Shown here: positions 53,365 to 62,299 of the stretch, in pieces | Layout of the letters: every line of letters begins with the position of its first letter | Numbering within the stretch: the stretch's first letter is position 1 | Assembly (NCBI RefSeq): GCF_024764775.1 | Contig: NZ_JALIGC010000036.1 | Span: 248,001 to 312,000 of the forward strand | Reading direction: 5' to 3' | DNA from: Scandinavium manionii | GTDB lineage: Bacteria > Pseudomonadota > Gammaproteobacteria > Enterobacterales > Enterobacteriaceae | DNA: 64,000 nucleotides | Translations under genes and position numbers: made by a program | Notes under the pieces: generated by a model | The model's database searches: none | What the model saw: the letters and a program-made list of their open reading frames with translations, nothing else | Told to the model about the DNA's origin: nothing

Positions 53365-53763
53365 TCAGGCAGTACCACTCAGCGGTTTTAACATCTCATT
53401 GATTGCTTTCAATCCCACGACATTCCCTTCTTTACGATAGGTTTCATTCATCGCGGAAATTTGTTCCAGTTTAGATAACGCCGCAAATACCCGATGAGCA
53501 TCACTATGAGTATCCAAAACTTCGGATGGACTAACATCATCGCCCATATTTGTCTTCAACGTGTATTGTAACTCACTCAGTCGCGTCGCGTTTTCTTTAT
53601 AACAATTATTCACGGCGGTGGTGTCAGTTGCGGGGTTATTTGACGCATGGACAACAGGCACCGACATGTCCTGTATTTCTTTCACAGAGGTTAAAGAGGA
53701 CGAACTGCTGCATGCGGTCAGCATTAATATTCCCGTCAGGGTCACGATTCTGGATATATTCAC
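53365..53763 (-). CDS. Small lipoprotein of unknown function
   Basis: The 132-residue protein has a lipoprotein signal with lipobox LMLTAC (Cys18) followed by a Ser-rich linker. The start is a GTG at 53763, with AGGAACG upstream. The mature part is helical and has one further Cys (NNCYKENATRL), which could form an intermolecular disulfide. I do not recognise the family. It converges on the YfaZ-like gene and lies within the argG-leuU insertion. Confidence 0.6.
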   Translation of the reverse strand: MNISRIVTLTGILMLTACSSSSSLTSVKEIQDMSVPVVHASNNPATDTTAVNNCYKENATRLSELQYTLKTNMGDDVSPSEVLDTHSDAHRVFAALSKLEQISAMNETYRKEGNVVGLKAINEMLKPLSGTA

Positions 53764-53884
53764 GACGTCTTCGTTCCTGCATTTGATGTAAAAATAGACG
53801 AAGCCGACTTTAGCTATTATTGGAAGAACTCAACAGGAGAGATTTGTTTATAAAAAAACTAAGAAAGTTAAAAAGGACAAAAAC

Positions 53885-53914
53885 AAAAAAAGACGTCTTT
53901 CGACGTCTTTTTTC
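53885..53914 (-). terminator. leuU terminator (bidirectional)
   Basis: A perfect 12-bp palindrome AAAAAAGACGTC / GACGTCTTTTTT with a four-base loop (GAAA on the minus strand) works in either direction. Confidence 0.85.
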
Positions 53915-53922
53915 TGGAATAT

Positions 53923-54009
53923 TGGTACCGAGGATGGGACTCGAACCCACAAGCCCGTTAGGGCACTACCACCTCAAGGTAGCGTGTCTACCAATTCCAC
54001 CACCTCGGT
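53923..54009 (-). tRNA. leuU: tRNA-Leu (GAG)
   Basis: This is an 87-base class II tRNA with encoded CCA, a long variable arm (TGCCCTAACGGGCT) and a GAG anticodon in CTACCTTGAGGTGGTAG. The acceptor stem ACCGAGG/CCTCGGT gives an A1-U72 pair. It lies upstream of an otherwise empty stretch and just downstream of secG, as in E. coli. Confidence 0.96.
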
Positions 54010-54019
54010 ACTGAAATAC

Positions 54020-54349
54020 TTAGTGCGGGATATCGCTGCTCGGCTGTGCCGGTGCTGCTGGCTGAGTCTGCTCCGATTTAGGTGCAGTCAGATTATCCCA
54101 CTCGCTTCCTTTGTTGGTCTTATTGGTATTGAGGTTACCCAGTACCAGACTGATGATGAAGAACAGCGTCGCCAGAACTCCGGTCATGCGGGTCATGAAA
54201 TTACCAGAACCACTTGAACCAAACAGTGTAGCGGATGCGCCTGCTCCGAAGGAGGCTCCCATATCAGCGCCTTTACCCTGCTGCAGCATGATTAGACCAA
54301 CGAGGCCAATCGCAACAAGAAGGAAAACGACCAGAAGAGCTTCGTACAT
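54020..54349 (-). CDS. secG: SecG, protein-export membrane protein
   Basis: SecG (109 residues) is the accessory subunit of the SecYEG translocon. Two membrane helices (about 2-22 and 53-73) flank a Gly-rich loop (MGASFGAGASATLFGSSGSGN), with a Pro/Gln-rich tail. The ATG at 54349 is the standard start (MYEALLVVFLLV). The longer frame upstream is not real. It precedes leuU, with ten bases between. Confidence 0.97.
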   Translation of the reverse strand: MYEALLVVFLLVAIGLVGLIMLQQGKGADMGASFGAGASATLFGSSGSGNFMTRMTGVLATLFFIISLVLGNLNTNKTNKGSEWDNLTAPKSEQTQPAAPAQPSSDIPH

Positions 54350-54531
54350 AATCAACCTGTTCCTTGCGGTACTACCGCATACCAATTGCTTCAACCAAAA
54401 GCGGGACGTTTTAATGTTTCCCACTGAAGCGGGTGTGAATACTAACCAAAGCGAATCGGCTTCGCAAGGGCAATTTTGATGCATTGTATCAAGTGAAGAA
54501 AAAAACAGCAAAAACGGTTCTACTGTTCAAC

Positions 54532-54557
54532 AAAAAGGCGACAAAAGCCGCCTTTTT
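54532..54557 (-). terminator. Terminator after glmM
   Basis: The stem AAAGGCG / CGCCTTTTT around a short loop lies between glmM and secG, with T-rich flanks on both strands. Confidence 0.7.
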
Positions 54558-54573
54558 AGACAGTTAACGCGGA

Positions 54574-55911
54574 TTAAACAGCTTTAACTGCATCGGCAAT
54601 GCGATTGGCAAAGGTATTCACCAGCGCTTCGTCTTCACCTTCAACCATGACGCGAATCAACGGCTCGGTGCCCGATTTACGCAACAGGACACGACCACGG
54701 CTGCCCAGCGCGGCTTCCACGTCTGCCGTTACGCTTTTCACGCTGTCGTGTTCCAGTGGGTTTACGCCGCCATCGGTGTAGCGGACGTTGACCAGTACCT
54801 GCGGGAACATCTTCATGCCGCTGCACAAATCCTGCAGAGTCAGATGATTACGCGCAATCGCCGCCACAACCTGCAACGCCGCTACGATACCGTCTCCGGT
54901 GGTGGTTTTGTCCAGCAGGATAACGTGCCCGGAGTTTTCTGCCCCGATACGCCAGCCTTTTTCCTGCATTTTTTCAAGAACATAGCGATCACCCACTTTC
55001 GCGCGGGTAAACGGGATGCCCAGTTGTTTAAGCGCCACTTCCAGACCCATGTTGCTCATCAGCGTCCCGACCGCGCCACCGCGCAGCTGGCCCTGACGCA
55101 GCCCTTCGCGGGCGATGATATAGAGGATCTGATCGCCGTCGACTTTATTACCTTCATGGTCGACCATAATCACGCGGTCACCGTCGCCGTCAAAAGCGAT
55201 ACCTAAATGGGCTTTTTCTGCCAATACGCGGGCCTGCAGCGCACGGACGTCCGTTGCGCCGACTTCTTCATTGATGTTCAAACCGTTCGGTTCGCAGCCG
55301 ATAGTAATCACCTGCGCGCCAAGCTCACGGAATACATTCGGTGCGATGTGGTAGGTTGCGCCGTTGGCACAATCGACAACAATTTTCAGCTCGTTAAGGC
55401 GCAGCTCATTCGGGAAGGTTGCCTTACAAAACTCGATGTAACGGCCAGCGGCATCAACGATCCGGCTGGCTTTACCCAGTTCTGCGGAATCAACGCAGGT
55501 GAGTTCTTTTTCCAGTTCCGCTTCAATCGCTTCTTCTACAGAATCCGGCAGCTTGGTACCGTCGATGGTGAAAAATTTGATGCCGTTGTCGTAGTACGGA
55601 TTATGGGACGCAGAAATAACGATCCCTGCCTCAGCCCGGAACGTGCGGGTCAGATACGCCACCGCAGGGGTCGGCATTGGACCGGTAAAGGACGCAGAAA
55701 GGCCCGCTGCGGCAAGACCCGCTTCGAGCGCTGATTCCAGCATGTAGCCTGAAATACGGGTATCTTTGCCAATGATGACTTTACGCGAACCGTGACGAGC
55801 CAGCACTTTACCCGCAGCAAAACCGAGTTTCAGAACGAAATCTGGGGTGATCGGGGAGTCGCCCACGCGACCGCGAATGCCGTCGGTACCAAAATATTTA
55901 CGGTTACTCAT
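54574..55911 (-). CDS. glmM: Phosphoglucosamine mutase
   Basis: GlmM converts glucosamine 6-phosphate to glucosamine 1-phosphate for UDP-GlcNAc synthesis. The 445-residue protein has the phosphoserine loop ISASHNPYYDNG (Ser102), the metal-binding DGDGDR and the sugar-binding GENSGH motifs. The ATG at 55911 overlaps the folP end by eight bases, so the two are translated together. Confidence 0.98.
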   Translation of the reverse strand: MSNRKYFGTDGIRGRVGDSPITPDFVLKLGFAAGKVLARHGSRKVIIGKDTRISGYMLESALEAGLAAAGLSASFTGPMPTPAVAYLTRTFRAEAGIVISASHNPYYDNGIKFFTIDGTKLPDSVEEAIEAELEKELTCVDSAELGKASRIVDAAGRYIEFCKATFPNELRLNELKIVVDCANGATYHIAPNVFRELGAQVITIGCEPNGLNINEEVGATDVRALQARVLAEKAHLGIAFDGDGDRVIMVDHEGNKVDGDQILYIIAREGLRQGQLRGGAVGTLMSNMGLEVALKQLGIPFTRAKVGDRYVLEKMQEKGWRIGAENSGHVILLDKTTTGDGIVAALQVVAAIARNHLTLQDLCSGMKMFPQVLVNVRYTDGGVNPLEHDSVKSVTADVEAALGSRGRVLLRKSGTEPLIRVMVEGEDEALVNTFANRIADAVKAV

Positions 55912-56752
55912 AGTATTTTTTTTCCCTTGCAGACAGAGTGGCTTCAACCACACGCATCGCTTCAACTGTCTCTTTCACATCGTGAACGCGAATAATTTGC
56001 GCCCCCTGCATCGCGGCAATCACTGCACAGGCCAGGCTGCCACTCAGGCGCTCTGACGGTCCGACATTCAGCAATTGGCCAATCATCATTTTTCGAGACA
56101 TTCCCACTAATAGCGGCAGGTCATAATGATGAAACTCTGATAAGCGAGCAAGCAGCGCGTAATTGTGGGTGAGATTTTTACCGAAACCGAAACCCGGGTC
56201 GAGCAGCAATTTGTTTTTTGTGATACCAGCAGCCTCACAGCGTGCGATGTGCTCAATAAAGAAGCGATTCACGTCTGCAAACACGTCATCATACTTCGGC
56301 GCTTCCTGCATGGTTTTCGGCTCACCCTGCATGTGCATCAGGCAGACGGGCAAACCCGTTTCCGCGGCGGCCTCGAGAGCACCAGGCTCGGTCAGTGAGC
56401 GGATATCATTGATGATATGCGCCCCAACGCGGGCCGACTCGCGAATGACTTCGGGCTTAGACGTATCTACCGAAATCCACACTTCAAAACGCTGGGCAAT
56501 CGCTTCTATCACCGGGATAACGCGGGACAACTCTTCGTCAACGCTCACCTCTGCCGCACCTGGGCGAGTCGATTCGCCGCCCACATCGATAATCGTCGCA
56601 CCGGCGTTAATCATCAGATTGGCGTGTTTTACCGCCTCGACCAACGTGTTGTGCGTCCCGCCGTCAGAAAATGAGTCTGGTGTAACGTTCAGGATGCCCA
56701 TCACATGCGGATAAGCGAGATCGAGTGTGGTGCCTTGGGCGAAGAGTTTCAT
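55904..56752 (-). CDS. folP: Dihydropteroate synthase
   Basis: FolP joins p-aminobenzoate to the pterin diphosphate in folate synthesis and is the sulfonamide target. The 282-residue TIM barrel shows MGILNVTPDSFSDGG, DVGGESTRPGA and the GMSRKMM segment. It lies between ftsH and glmM in the usual order. No residue change typical of sulfonamide resistance was assessed. Confidence 0.97.
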   Translation of the reverse strand: MKLFAQGTTLDLAYPHVMGILNVTPDSFSDGGTHNTLVEAVKHANLMINAGATIIDVGGESTRPGAAEVSVDEELSRVIPVIEAIAQRFEVWISVDTSKPEVIRESARVGAHIINDIRSLTEPGALEAAAETGLPVCLMHMQGEPKTMQEAPKYDDVFADVNRFFIEHIARCEAAGITKNKLLLDPGFGFGKNLTHNYALLARLSEFHHYDLPLLVGMSRKMMIGQLLNVGPSERLSGSLACAVIAAMQGAQIIRVHDVKETVEAMRVVEATLSAREKKYYE

Positions 56753-56786
56753 GAAGAATCCCTGGTATTGTGTGTGTTAGCAAAAT

Positions 56787-56821
56787 AAAAAAACCCCGGA
56801 GCAGTCGCCCCAGGGTTTTCA
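56787..56821 (-). terminator. Terminator between ftsH and folP
   Basis: An imperfect stem (ACCCTGGGGC with GCTCCGGGGT) is followed by seven T residues on the minus strand. Confidence 0.7.
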
Positions 56822-56851
56822 GTTAAAGCAGCGTCATTAACAACGGATAAC

Positions 56852-58789
56852 TTATTTGTCGTCCAGCTGCTCTGACATGGTGTTACCCGGGTTCGGCGTA
56901 CGCGGTTCATCGACCGGACGCGGAGCACGCGGGGTGCCATTATTGTCAGAATTGTTGCTGCTTCCGTTGCTGTCTTCCCAACCCGCAGGTGGGCGAACAT
57001 CACGGCGTGACATCAGGTCATCAATCTGCGGCGCATCAATGGTTTCATACTTCATCAACGCGTCTTTCATGGTGTGCAGAATGTCCATGTTCTCATTCAG
57101 CAGCTGGCGAGCACGAGCATAGTTACGCTCAATCAACAGCTTCACTTCCTGATCGATGATACGAGCCGTTTCATCGGACATGTGTTTCGCTTTCGCCACT
57201 GAGCGGCCCAGGAACACTTCACCCTCTTCTTCCGCGTACAGCAGCGGACCGAGTTTTTCAGAGAAGCCCCATTGGGTCACCATGTTACGAGCGATGGAGG
57301 TCGCAACTTTAATATCGTTGGACGCACCGGTCGACACATGCTCTGCACCATAAATAATTTCTTCAGCCAGACGGCCACCGTACAGCGTAGAGATTTGGCT
57401 CTCCAGCTTCTGACGGCTGGCGCTGATTGCGTCGCCTTCAGGCAGGAAGAACGTCACACCTAATGCACGACCACGCGGGATAATCGTCACTTTATGGACC
57501 GGATCGTGTTCCGGAACCAGTCGACCGATAATAGCGTGGCCGGCTTCGTGATATGCCGTGGACTCTTTCTGCGCTTCAGTCATCACCATCGAGCGACGTT
57601 CCGCACCCATCATGATCTTGTCTTTCGCTTTCTCGAACTCAACCATCGATACGACGCGCTTGTTACCGCGAGCGGCAAACAGAGCGGCTTCGTTGACGAG
57701 GTTAGCAAGATCTGCACCGGAGAAGCCAGGGGTACCACGCGCGATGATTGCCGCGTCGATATCTGGAGCCAGCGGTACGCGACGCATATGCACTTTCAGG
57801 ATTTGCTCACGACCACGTACGTCTGGCAGACCAACAACAACCTGACGGTCGAAACGGCCTGGACGCAGCAGCGCTGGGTCAAGTACGTCTGGACGGTTCG
57901 TTGCTGCGATAACGATGATGCCTTCATTACCTTCAAAGCCATCCATCTCAACCAGCATCTGGTTCAGCGTTTGCTCACGTTCATCATGACCACCGCCCAG
58001 ACCTGCGCCACGCTGGCGGCCTACGGCGTCGATTTCATCGATGAAGATGATGCAAGGTGCAGCCTTTTTAGCCTGCTCGAACATGTCACGCACACGAGAT
58101 GCACCGACACCCACGAACATTTCTACGAAGTCAGAACCTGAAATTGTGAAGAAAGGCACTTTCGCTTCACCGGCGATTGCTTTCGCCAGCAACGTTTTAC
58201 CGGTACCCGGCGGGCCCACCATCAAAACGCCTTTAGGAATTTTACCGCCCAGTTTCTGGAAACGGCTTGGCTCACGCAGGTATTCAACCAGCTCGGCCAC
58301 TTCCTCTTTAGCTTCGTCACAACCTGCAACGTCAGCAAAAGTGGTCTTGATCTGATCTTCGGTTAGCATGCGCGCTTTGCTTTTACCAAACGACATGGCG
58401 CCTTTACCACCGCCGCCCTGCATCTGTCGCATGAAGAAGATCCAGACACCAATCAGCAGAAGCATTGGGAACCAGGAAATGAAGATTGAAGCCAGCAGGC
58501 TTGGTTCTTCAGGCGGTTCGCCCACGACTTTCACGTTCTTGGTCAGCAGGTTATCAAGCAGTTTAGGATCGTTAACCGGAATGTAAGTCGTGTAACGGTT
58601 ACTATCTTTCTTGGTAACGTTGATCTCACGTCCGTTGATACGCGCTTCGCGAACCTGGTCCTGATTGACCTCTTGCAGGAAGGTAGAGTAATCCACCTTA
58701 CGGCCATTTGACTCGCTGGGCCCAAAGCTCTGGAATACTGACATCAGCACGACTGCGATGACCAGCCAGAGTATTAGGTTTTTCGCCAT
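56852..58789 (-). CDS. ftsH: FtsH, membrane-bound AAA+ zinc protease
   Basis: FtsH degrades misassembled membrane proteins and key regulators such as LpxC and sigma-32. It has 645 residues from the ATG at 58789. Two N-terminal helices bracket a periplasmic domain, followed by the Walker A motif GPPGTGKT near 192, Walker B IIFIDEID, the SRH, and the zinc site HEAGH near 414. The C-terminal tail is Pro/Asn-rich, as in E. coli. It follows rlmE with a short gap. Confidence 0.98.
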   Translation of the reverse strand: MAKNLILWLVIAVVLMSVFQSFGPSESNGRKVDYSTFLQEVNQDQVREARINGREINVTKKDSNRYTTYIPVNDPKLLDNLLTKNVKVVGEPPEEPSLLASIFISWFPMLLLIGVWIFFMRQMQGGGGKGAMSFGKSKARMLTEDQIKTTFADVAGCDEAKEEVAELVEYLREPSRFQKLGGKIPKGVLMVGPPGTGKTLLAKAIAGEAKVPFFTISGSDFVEMFVGVGASRVRDMFEQAKKAAPCIIFIDEIDAVGRQRGAGLGGGHDEREQTLNQMLVEMDGFEGNEGIIVIAATNRPDVLDPALLRPGRFDRQVVVGLPDVRGREQILKVHMRRVPLAPDIDAAIIARGTPGFSGADLANLVNEAALFAARGNKRVVSMVEFEKAKDKIMMGAERRSMVMTEAQKESTAYHEAGHAIIGRLVPEHDPVHKVTIIPRGRALGVTFFLPEGDAISASRQKLESQISTLYGGRLAEEIIYGAEHVSTGASNDIKVATSIARNMVTQWGFSEKLGPLLYAEEEGEVFLGRSVAKAKHMSDETARIIDQEVKLLIERNYARARQLLNENMDILHTMKDALMKYETIDAPQIDDLMSRRDVRPPAGWEDSNGSSNNSDNNGTPRAPRPVDEPRTPNPGNTMSEQLDDK

Positions 58790-58903
58790 GTCACTCAAGG
58801 GATTAACCTCTTATTACAACTGTGTTAATAACAGCGTCAGGTTACTATACATCCGACACAATTCAAACCGCCACCGAAGCGGCAAAGGCTTAAAACGGTC
58901 GGG

Positions 58904-59533
58904 TTATGGTTTTCGCCCGGTCGCTACAATGTACACTTCACGCGAACGTGCACGCGAAGAGTCCGGCTTACGAACTTTAACTTTCGTAAACAGGGAGCGA
59001 ATTTCCTTAAGGTACTCCTCGAAACCTTCGCCCTGAAACACCTTCACTAAAAAACTACCGCCCGGTGCCAAAACATCACGACACATCTCAAGCGCCAGTT
59101 CTACCAGATACATGGCACGGGGAATATCCACCGCTGGTGTTCCGCACATGTTTGGAGCCATATCGGACATGACAACCTGGACTTTACTGTCACCCACACG
59201 TTCAAGTAATGCTTTCATGACTAATTCATCACGAAAATCGCCTTGAAGGAAGTCCACACCAACGATTGGATCCATTGGTAAAAGATCGCAAGCGATGATG
59301 CGGCCGCTACCCCCGATCTGTGTCACTGCATACTGTGACCATCCGCCGGGTGCTGCACCGAGATCGACAACTGTCATTCCCGGCTTAAAAAGTTTGTCAC
59401 TTTGCTGTATTTCATCAAGTTTAAACCAGGCACGGGAACGTAACCCCTTTTTCTGTGCCTGAAGAACATATTTATCGCTAAAGTGTTCCTGGAGCCAGCG
59501 GCTGGAGCTGGCAGAACGCTTTTTACCTGTCAT
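58904..59533 (-). CDS. rlmE: 23S rRNA 2'-O-ribose U2552 methyltransferase
   Basis: RlmE (RrmJ/FtsJ) methylates U2552 of 23S rRNA late in 50S assembly. The 209-residue protein has the SAM motif VVDLGAAPGGWSQ and the K-D-K-E catalytic set, with Lys38, Asp124 (MSDMAPN), Lys164 and Glu199 approximately in place. It is upstream of ftsH and divergent from yhbY. Confidence 0.98.
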   Translation of the reverse strand: MTGKKRSASSSRWLQEHFSDKYVLQAQKKGLRSRAWFKLDEIQQSDKLFKPGMTVVDLGAAPGGWSQYAVTQIGGSGRIIACDLLPMDPIVGVDFLQGDFRDELVMKALLERVGDSKVQVVMSDMAPNMCGTPAVDIPRAMYLVELALEMCRDVLAPGGSFLVKVFQGEGFEEYLKEIRSLFTKVKVRKPDSSRARSREVYIVATGRKP

Positions 59534-59658
59534 TTAACATTCCCATCGGGGCAGACCATCATAGTCGGCTGCATAAATTTTAACGGCCGATTTGGCGATA
59601 GTTGAGAGATGGCGGTAGAATGAACCGTTTTCAATCCCAACGTAAGCAAAAATATACG

Positions 59659-59952
59659 ATGAATCTGAGTACTAAACAAAAACAGCACCTGAAAGGTCTG
59701 GCACATCCGCTCAAGCCGGTAGTTATGCTTGGCAATAATGGTTTGACCGAAGGGGTACTGGCCGAGATCGAACAAGCATTGAACCACCACGAACTCATCA
59801 AGGTAAAAATCGCCTCGGAAGATCGCGAGACTAAAGTCCTTATCGTGGAAGCTATCGTTCGCGAAACCGGCGCCTGTAATGTACAGGTCATCGGTAAAAT
59901 GCTGGTTCTATATCGCCCAACAGCAGAGCGTAAAATCTCGCTGCCACGTTAA
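59659..59952 (+). CDS. yhbY: YhbY, CRM-domain RNA-binding protein
   Basis: The 97-residue single CRM-domain protein is associated with pre-50S particles. The start at 59659 gives MNLSTKQKQHLKGLAHPLKP, and the conserved loop GNNG is present. The longer frame upstream belongs to the divergent promoter region. A strong terminator follows. Confidence 0.96.
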   Translation: MNLSTKQKQHLKGLAHPLKPVVMLGNNGLTEGVLAEIEQALNHHELIKVKIASEDRETKVLIVEAIVRETGACNVQVIGKMLVLYRPTAERKISLPR

Positions 59953-60038
59953 GAGTAACCTGAATTGAACACATTTGATGTGTAAAACGAGGGGTTTCCG
60001 CGGGCAGGTGAGCAAAATGCCACGCTCTTAACGTTGAT

Positions 60039-60063
60039 AAAAGGCCGCTATGCGGCCTTTTTC
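60039..60063. terminator. Terminator between yhbY and greA
   Basis: The stem AAAGGCCGC / GCGGCCTTT with a TAT loop and flanking A and T runs is bidirectional. Confidence 0.85.
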
Positions 60064-60092
60064 TTATCTTTACATTGTGTCAACAATGGGGA

Positions 60093-60569
60093 TTACAGGT
60101 AATCCACTTTAATAATTTCGTATTCCACTTCGCCGCCAGGCGTCTGGATAGTCACCACATCGTCTGGCTCTTTGCCGATCAGACCACGAGCGATTGGGGA
60201 GTTTACAGAGATGAGGTTCTGCTTAAAATCAGCTTCGTCATCACCGACAATGCGCCAGCTCGTCTCTTCGTCGTTATCCAGATTCAACACCTGCACAGTC
60301 GCACCGAAAATGACGCGGCCAGTTTTCGGCATTTTGCTGATATCGATAACCTGAGCGTTCGAGAGTTTCGCTTCAATATCTTTGATGCGACCTTCGCAGA
60401 AGCCCTGCTGCTCACGAGCGGCGTGGTATTCCGCGTTCTCTTTCAGATCGCCATGCTCGCGAGCATCGGCAATCGCCGCAATGATTTCAGGGCGACGAAC
60501 GGATTTCAGGTACTCCAGTTCTTCGCGCAGTTTTTCGGCACCACGTAAGGTCATCGGAATAGCTTGCAT
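60093..60569 (-). CDS. greA: Transcription elongation factor GreA
   Basis: GreA (158 residues) enters the RNA polymerase secondary channel and stimulates cleavage of backtracked RNA. An N-terminal coiled coil carries the acidic tip (DAREHGDLKENAEY, Asp41 and Glu44 region), and the C-terminal domain is FKBP-like. It is transcribed away from dacB. In E. coli its leader also yields GraL RNAs; I could not define such an RNA here. Confidence 0.98.
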   Translation of the reverse strand: MQAIPMTLRGAEKLREELEYLKSVRRPEIIAAIADAREHGDLKENAEYHAAREQQGFCEGRIKDIEAKLSNAQVIDISKMPKTGRVIFGATVQVLNLDNDEETSWRIVGDDEADFKQNLISVNSPIARGLIGKEPDDVVTIQTPGGEVEYEIIKVDYL

Positions 60570-60817
60570 GAGTTATACCTCTTTCATCATTCTTTCAGGC
60601 ACAGCTTGCGCTGCAGCCCTGCACTTCCTTCCGCAGCCCATCAGGGAGCCAGAAGTTAAGCAAAAAGAAAACTGACCCGGAACAAAAATTCCAGGCCAGC
60701 GGCAATTTTTCTGTTTGATGCGTATTTTACCCTGAAGTTCACTATGGGTCATCGTTTACTTTACAGGGCGTTGCGCCGTAGTATGGCGTTTTGATTCCAG
60801 GTTGTTAGCGCGAGATT

Positions 60818-62251
60818 ATGCGATTTTCCAGATTTATCATCGGATTGACCACCAGTTTAGCCTTTAGCGTCCAGGCGGCGAACGTAGACGTGTATGTCAC
60901 CCAGCTCCCGGCGGGTGCCAATCTGGCCCTTATGGTTCAGAAAATCGGCGCTAAGGCACCTGACATAGACTATCACAGCCAGCAGATGGCGTTGCCGGCA
61001 AGTACTCAGAAAGTGATCACTGCCCTGGCGGCATTGCTACAGCTGGGCCCTGATTTTCGCTTTACCACTACGCTGGAAAGTAAAGGTAGCGTTGATAACG
61101 GAATTTTGAAGGGTGACCTTGTTGCACGATTTGGCGGCGATCCGACGCTAAAACGTCAGGATATTCGCAATATGGTCGCCGTTTTGAAAAAATCAGGCGT
61201 GCAGAAAATCGATGGCAATGTGCTAATCGACACCTCCATTTTCGCCAGTCACGACAAAGCGCCTGGTTGGCCGTGGAACGATCTGACCCAGTGTTTTAGC
61301 GCCCCACCGGCCGCGGCAATTATCGACCGCAACTGTTTCTCAGTTTCTCTTTATAGCGCGCAAAAACCCGGCGACTTAGCGTTTATTCGCGTCGCGTCCT
61401 ACTATCCAGTTACCATGTTCAGCCAGGTACGCACCTTACAGCGTGGCTCAGGCGAAGCGCAATATTGCGAACTGGACGTCGTTCCTGGTGACCTGAACCG
61501 CTTTACGCTTACCGGCTGTCTACCGCAGCGCGCGGACCCGCTACCACTGGCCTTTGCCATTCAGGACGGCGCCAGCTACGCAGGGGCGATTATCAAAGAC
61601 GAACTTAAGCAGGCAGGTATCACCTATACCGGTACATTGCTACGCCAGACGTTGGCCAATGAGCCGGGTACCGTCATTGCCAGCAAACAGTCTGCTCCAC
61701 TACACGATTTACTGAAAATCATGCTGAAAAAATCAGACAACATGATTGCTGACACTGTTTTCCGTTCCATTGGCCATGCACGTTTCGGCGTACCGGGCAC
61801 GTGGCGTGCAGGTTCCGATGCCGTGCGTCAGATCCTGCGTCAGCAGGCGGGTATTGATTTAGGTAACACGATTATTGCCGATGGCTCCGGCCTGTCGCGT
61901 CATAACCTGATTGCGCCCGCTACTATGATGCAAGTACTGCAATATATCGCGCAGCACGATACCGAACTCAATTTCATCTCTATGCTGCCGTTGGCGGGCT
62001 ATGACGGCTCTCTGCAGTATCGTGCGGGCCTGCACCAGGCCGGCGTAGACGGAAAGGTCTCTGCGAAGACGGGCTCATTGCAGGGCGTGTATAATCTCGC
62101 AGGCTTCATTACCACCGCCAGTGGTCAACGCATGGCCTTCGTGCAGTATCTGTCGGGGTATGCAGTAGAACCGGCCGATCAGCGCAATCGTCGAATACCG
62201 CTGGTTCGCTTCGAAAGTCGACTCTACAAAGACATTTACCAGAACAACTAG
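60818..62251 (+). CDS. dacB: D-alanyl-D-alanine carboxypeptidase/endopeptidase PBP4
   Basis: DacB (477 residues) is a periplasmic class C penicillin-binding protein that trims and cuts peptidoglycan crosslinks. A signal peptide (about 20 residues) precedes the active-site motifs STQK near 62, SDN near 306 and KTG near 417. Loss of PBP4 induces ampC in some AmpR-regulated bacteria, so its presence beside an ampRC system in this genome is relevant. The frame is intact. Confidence 0.97.
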   Translation: MRFSRFIIGLTTSLAFSVQAANVDVYVTQLPAGANLALMVQKIGAKAPDIDYHSQQMALPASTQKVITALAALLQLGPDFRFTTTLESKGSVDNGILKGDLVARFGGDPTLKRQDIRNMVAVLKKSGVQKIDGNVLIDTSIFASHDKAPGWPWNDLTQCFSAPPAAAIIDRNCFSVSLYSAQKPGDLAFIRVASYYPVTMFSQVRTLQRGSGEAQYCELDVVPGDLNRFTLTGCLPQRADPLPLAFAIQDGASYAGAIIKDELKQAGITYTGTLLRQTLANEPGTVIASKQSAPLHDLLKIMLKKSDNMIADTVFRSIGHARFGVPGTWRAGSDAVRQILRQQAGIDLGNTIIADGSGLSRHNLIAPATMMQVLQYIAQHDTELNFISMLPLAGYDGSLQYRAGLHQAGVDGKVSAKTGSLQGVYNLAGFITTASGQRMAFVQYLSGYAVEPADQRNRRIPLVRFESRLYKDIYQNN

Positions 62252-62258
62252 AAACGAC

Positions 62259-62281
62259 AAAGGCTCCCAATGGGAGCCTTT
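62259..62281. terminator. Terminator between dacB and obgE
   Basis: A perfect 10-bp stem AAAGGCTCCC / GGGAGCCTTT with an AAT loop lies between convergent genes. Confidence 0.8.
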
Positions 62282-62299
62282 AGCGGGAGGTGTAGCGAC

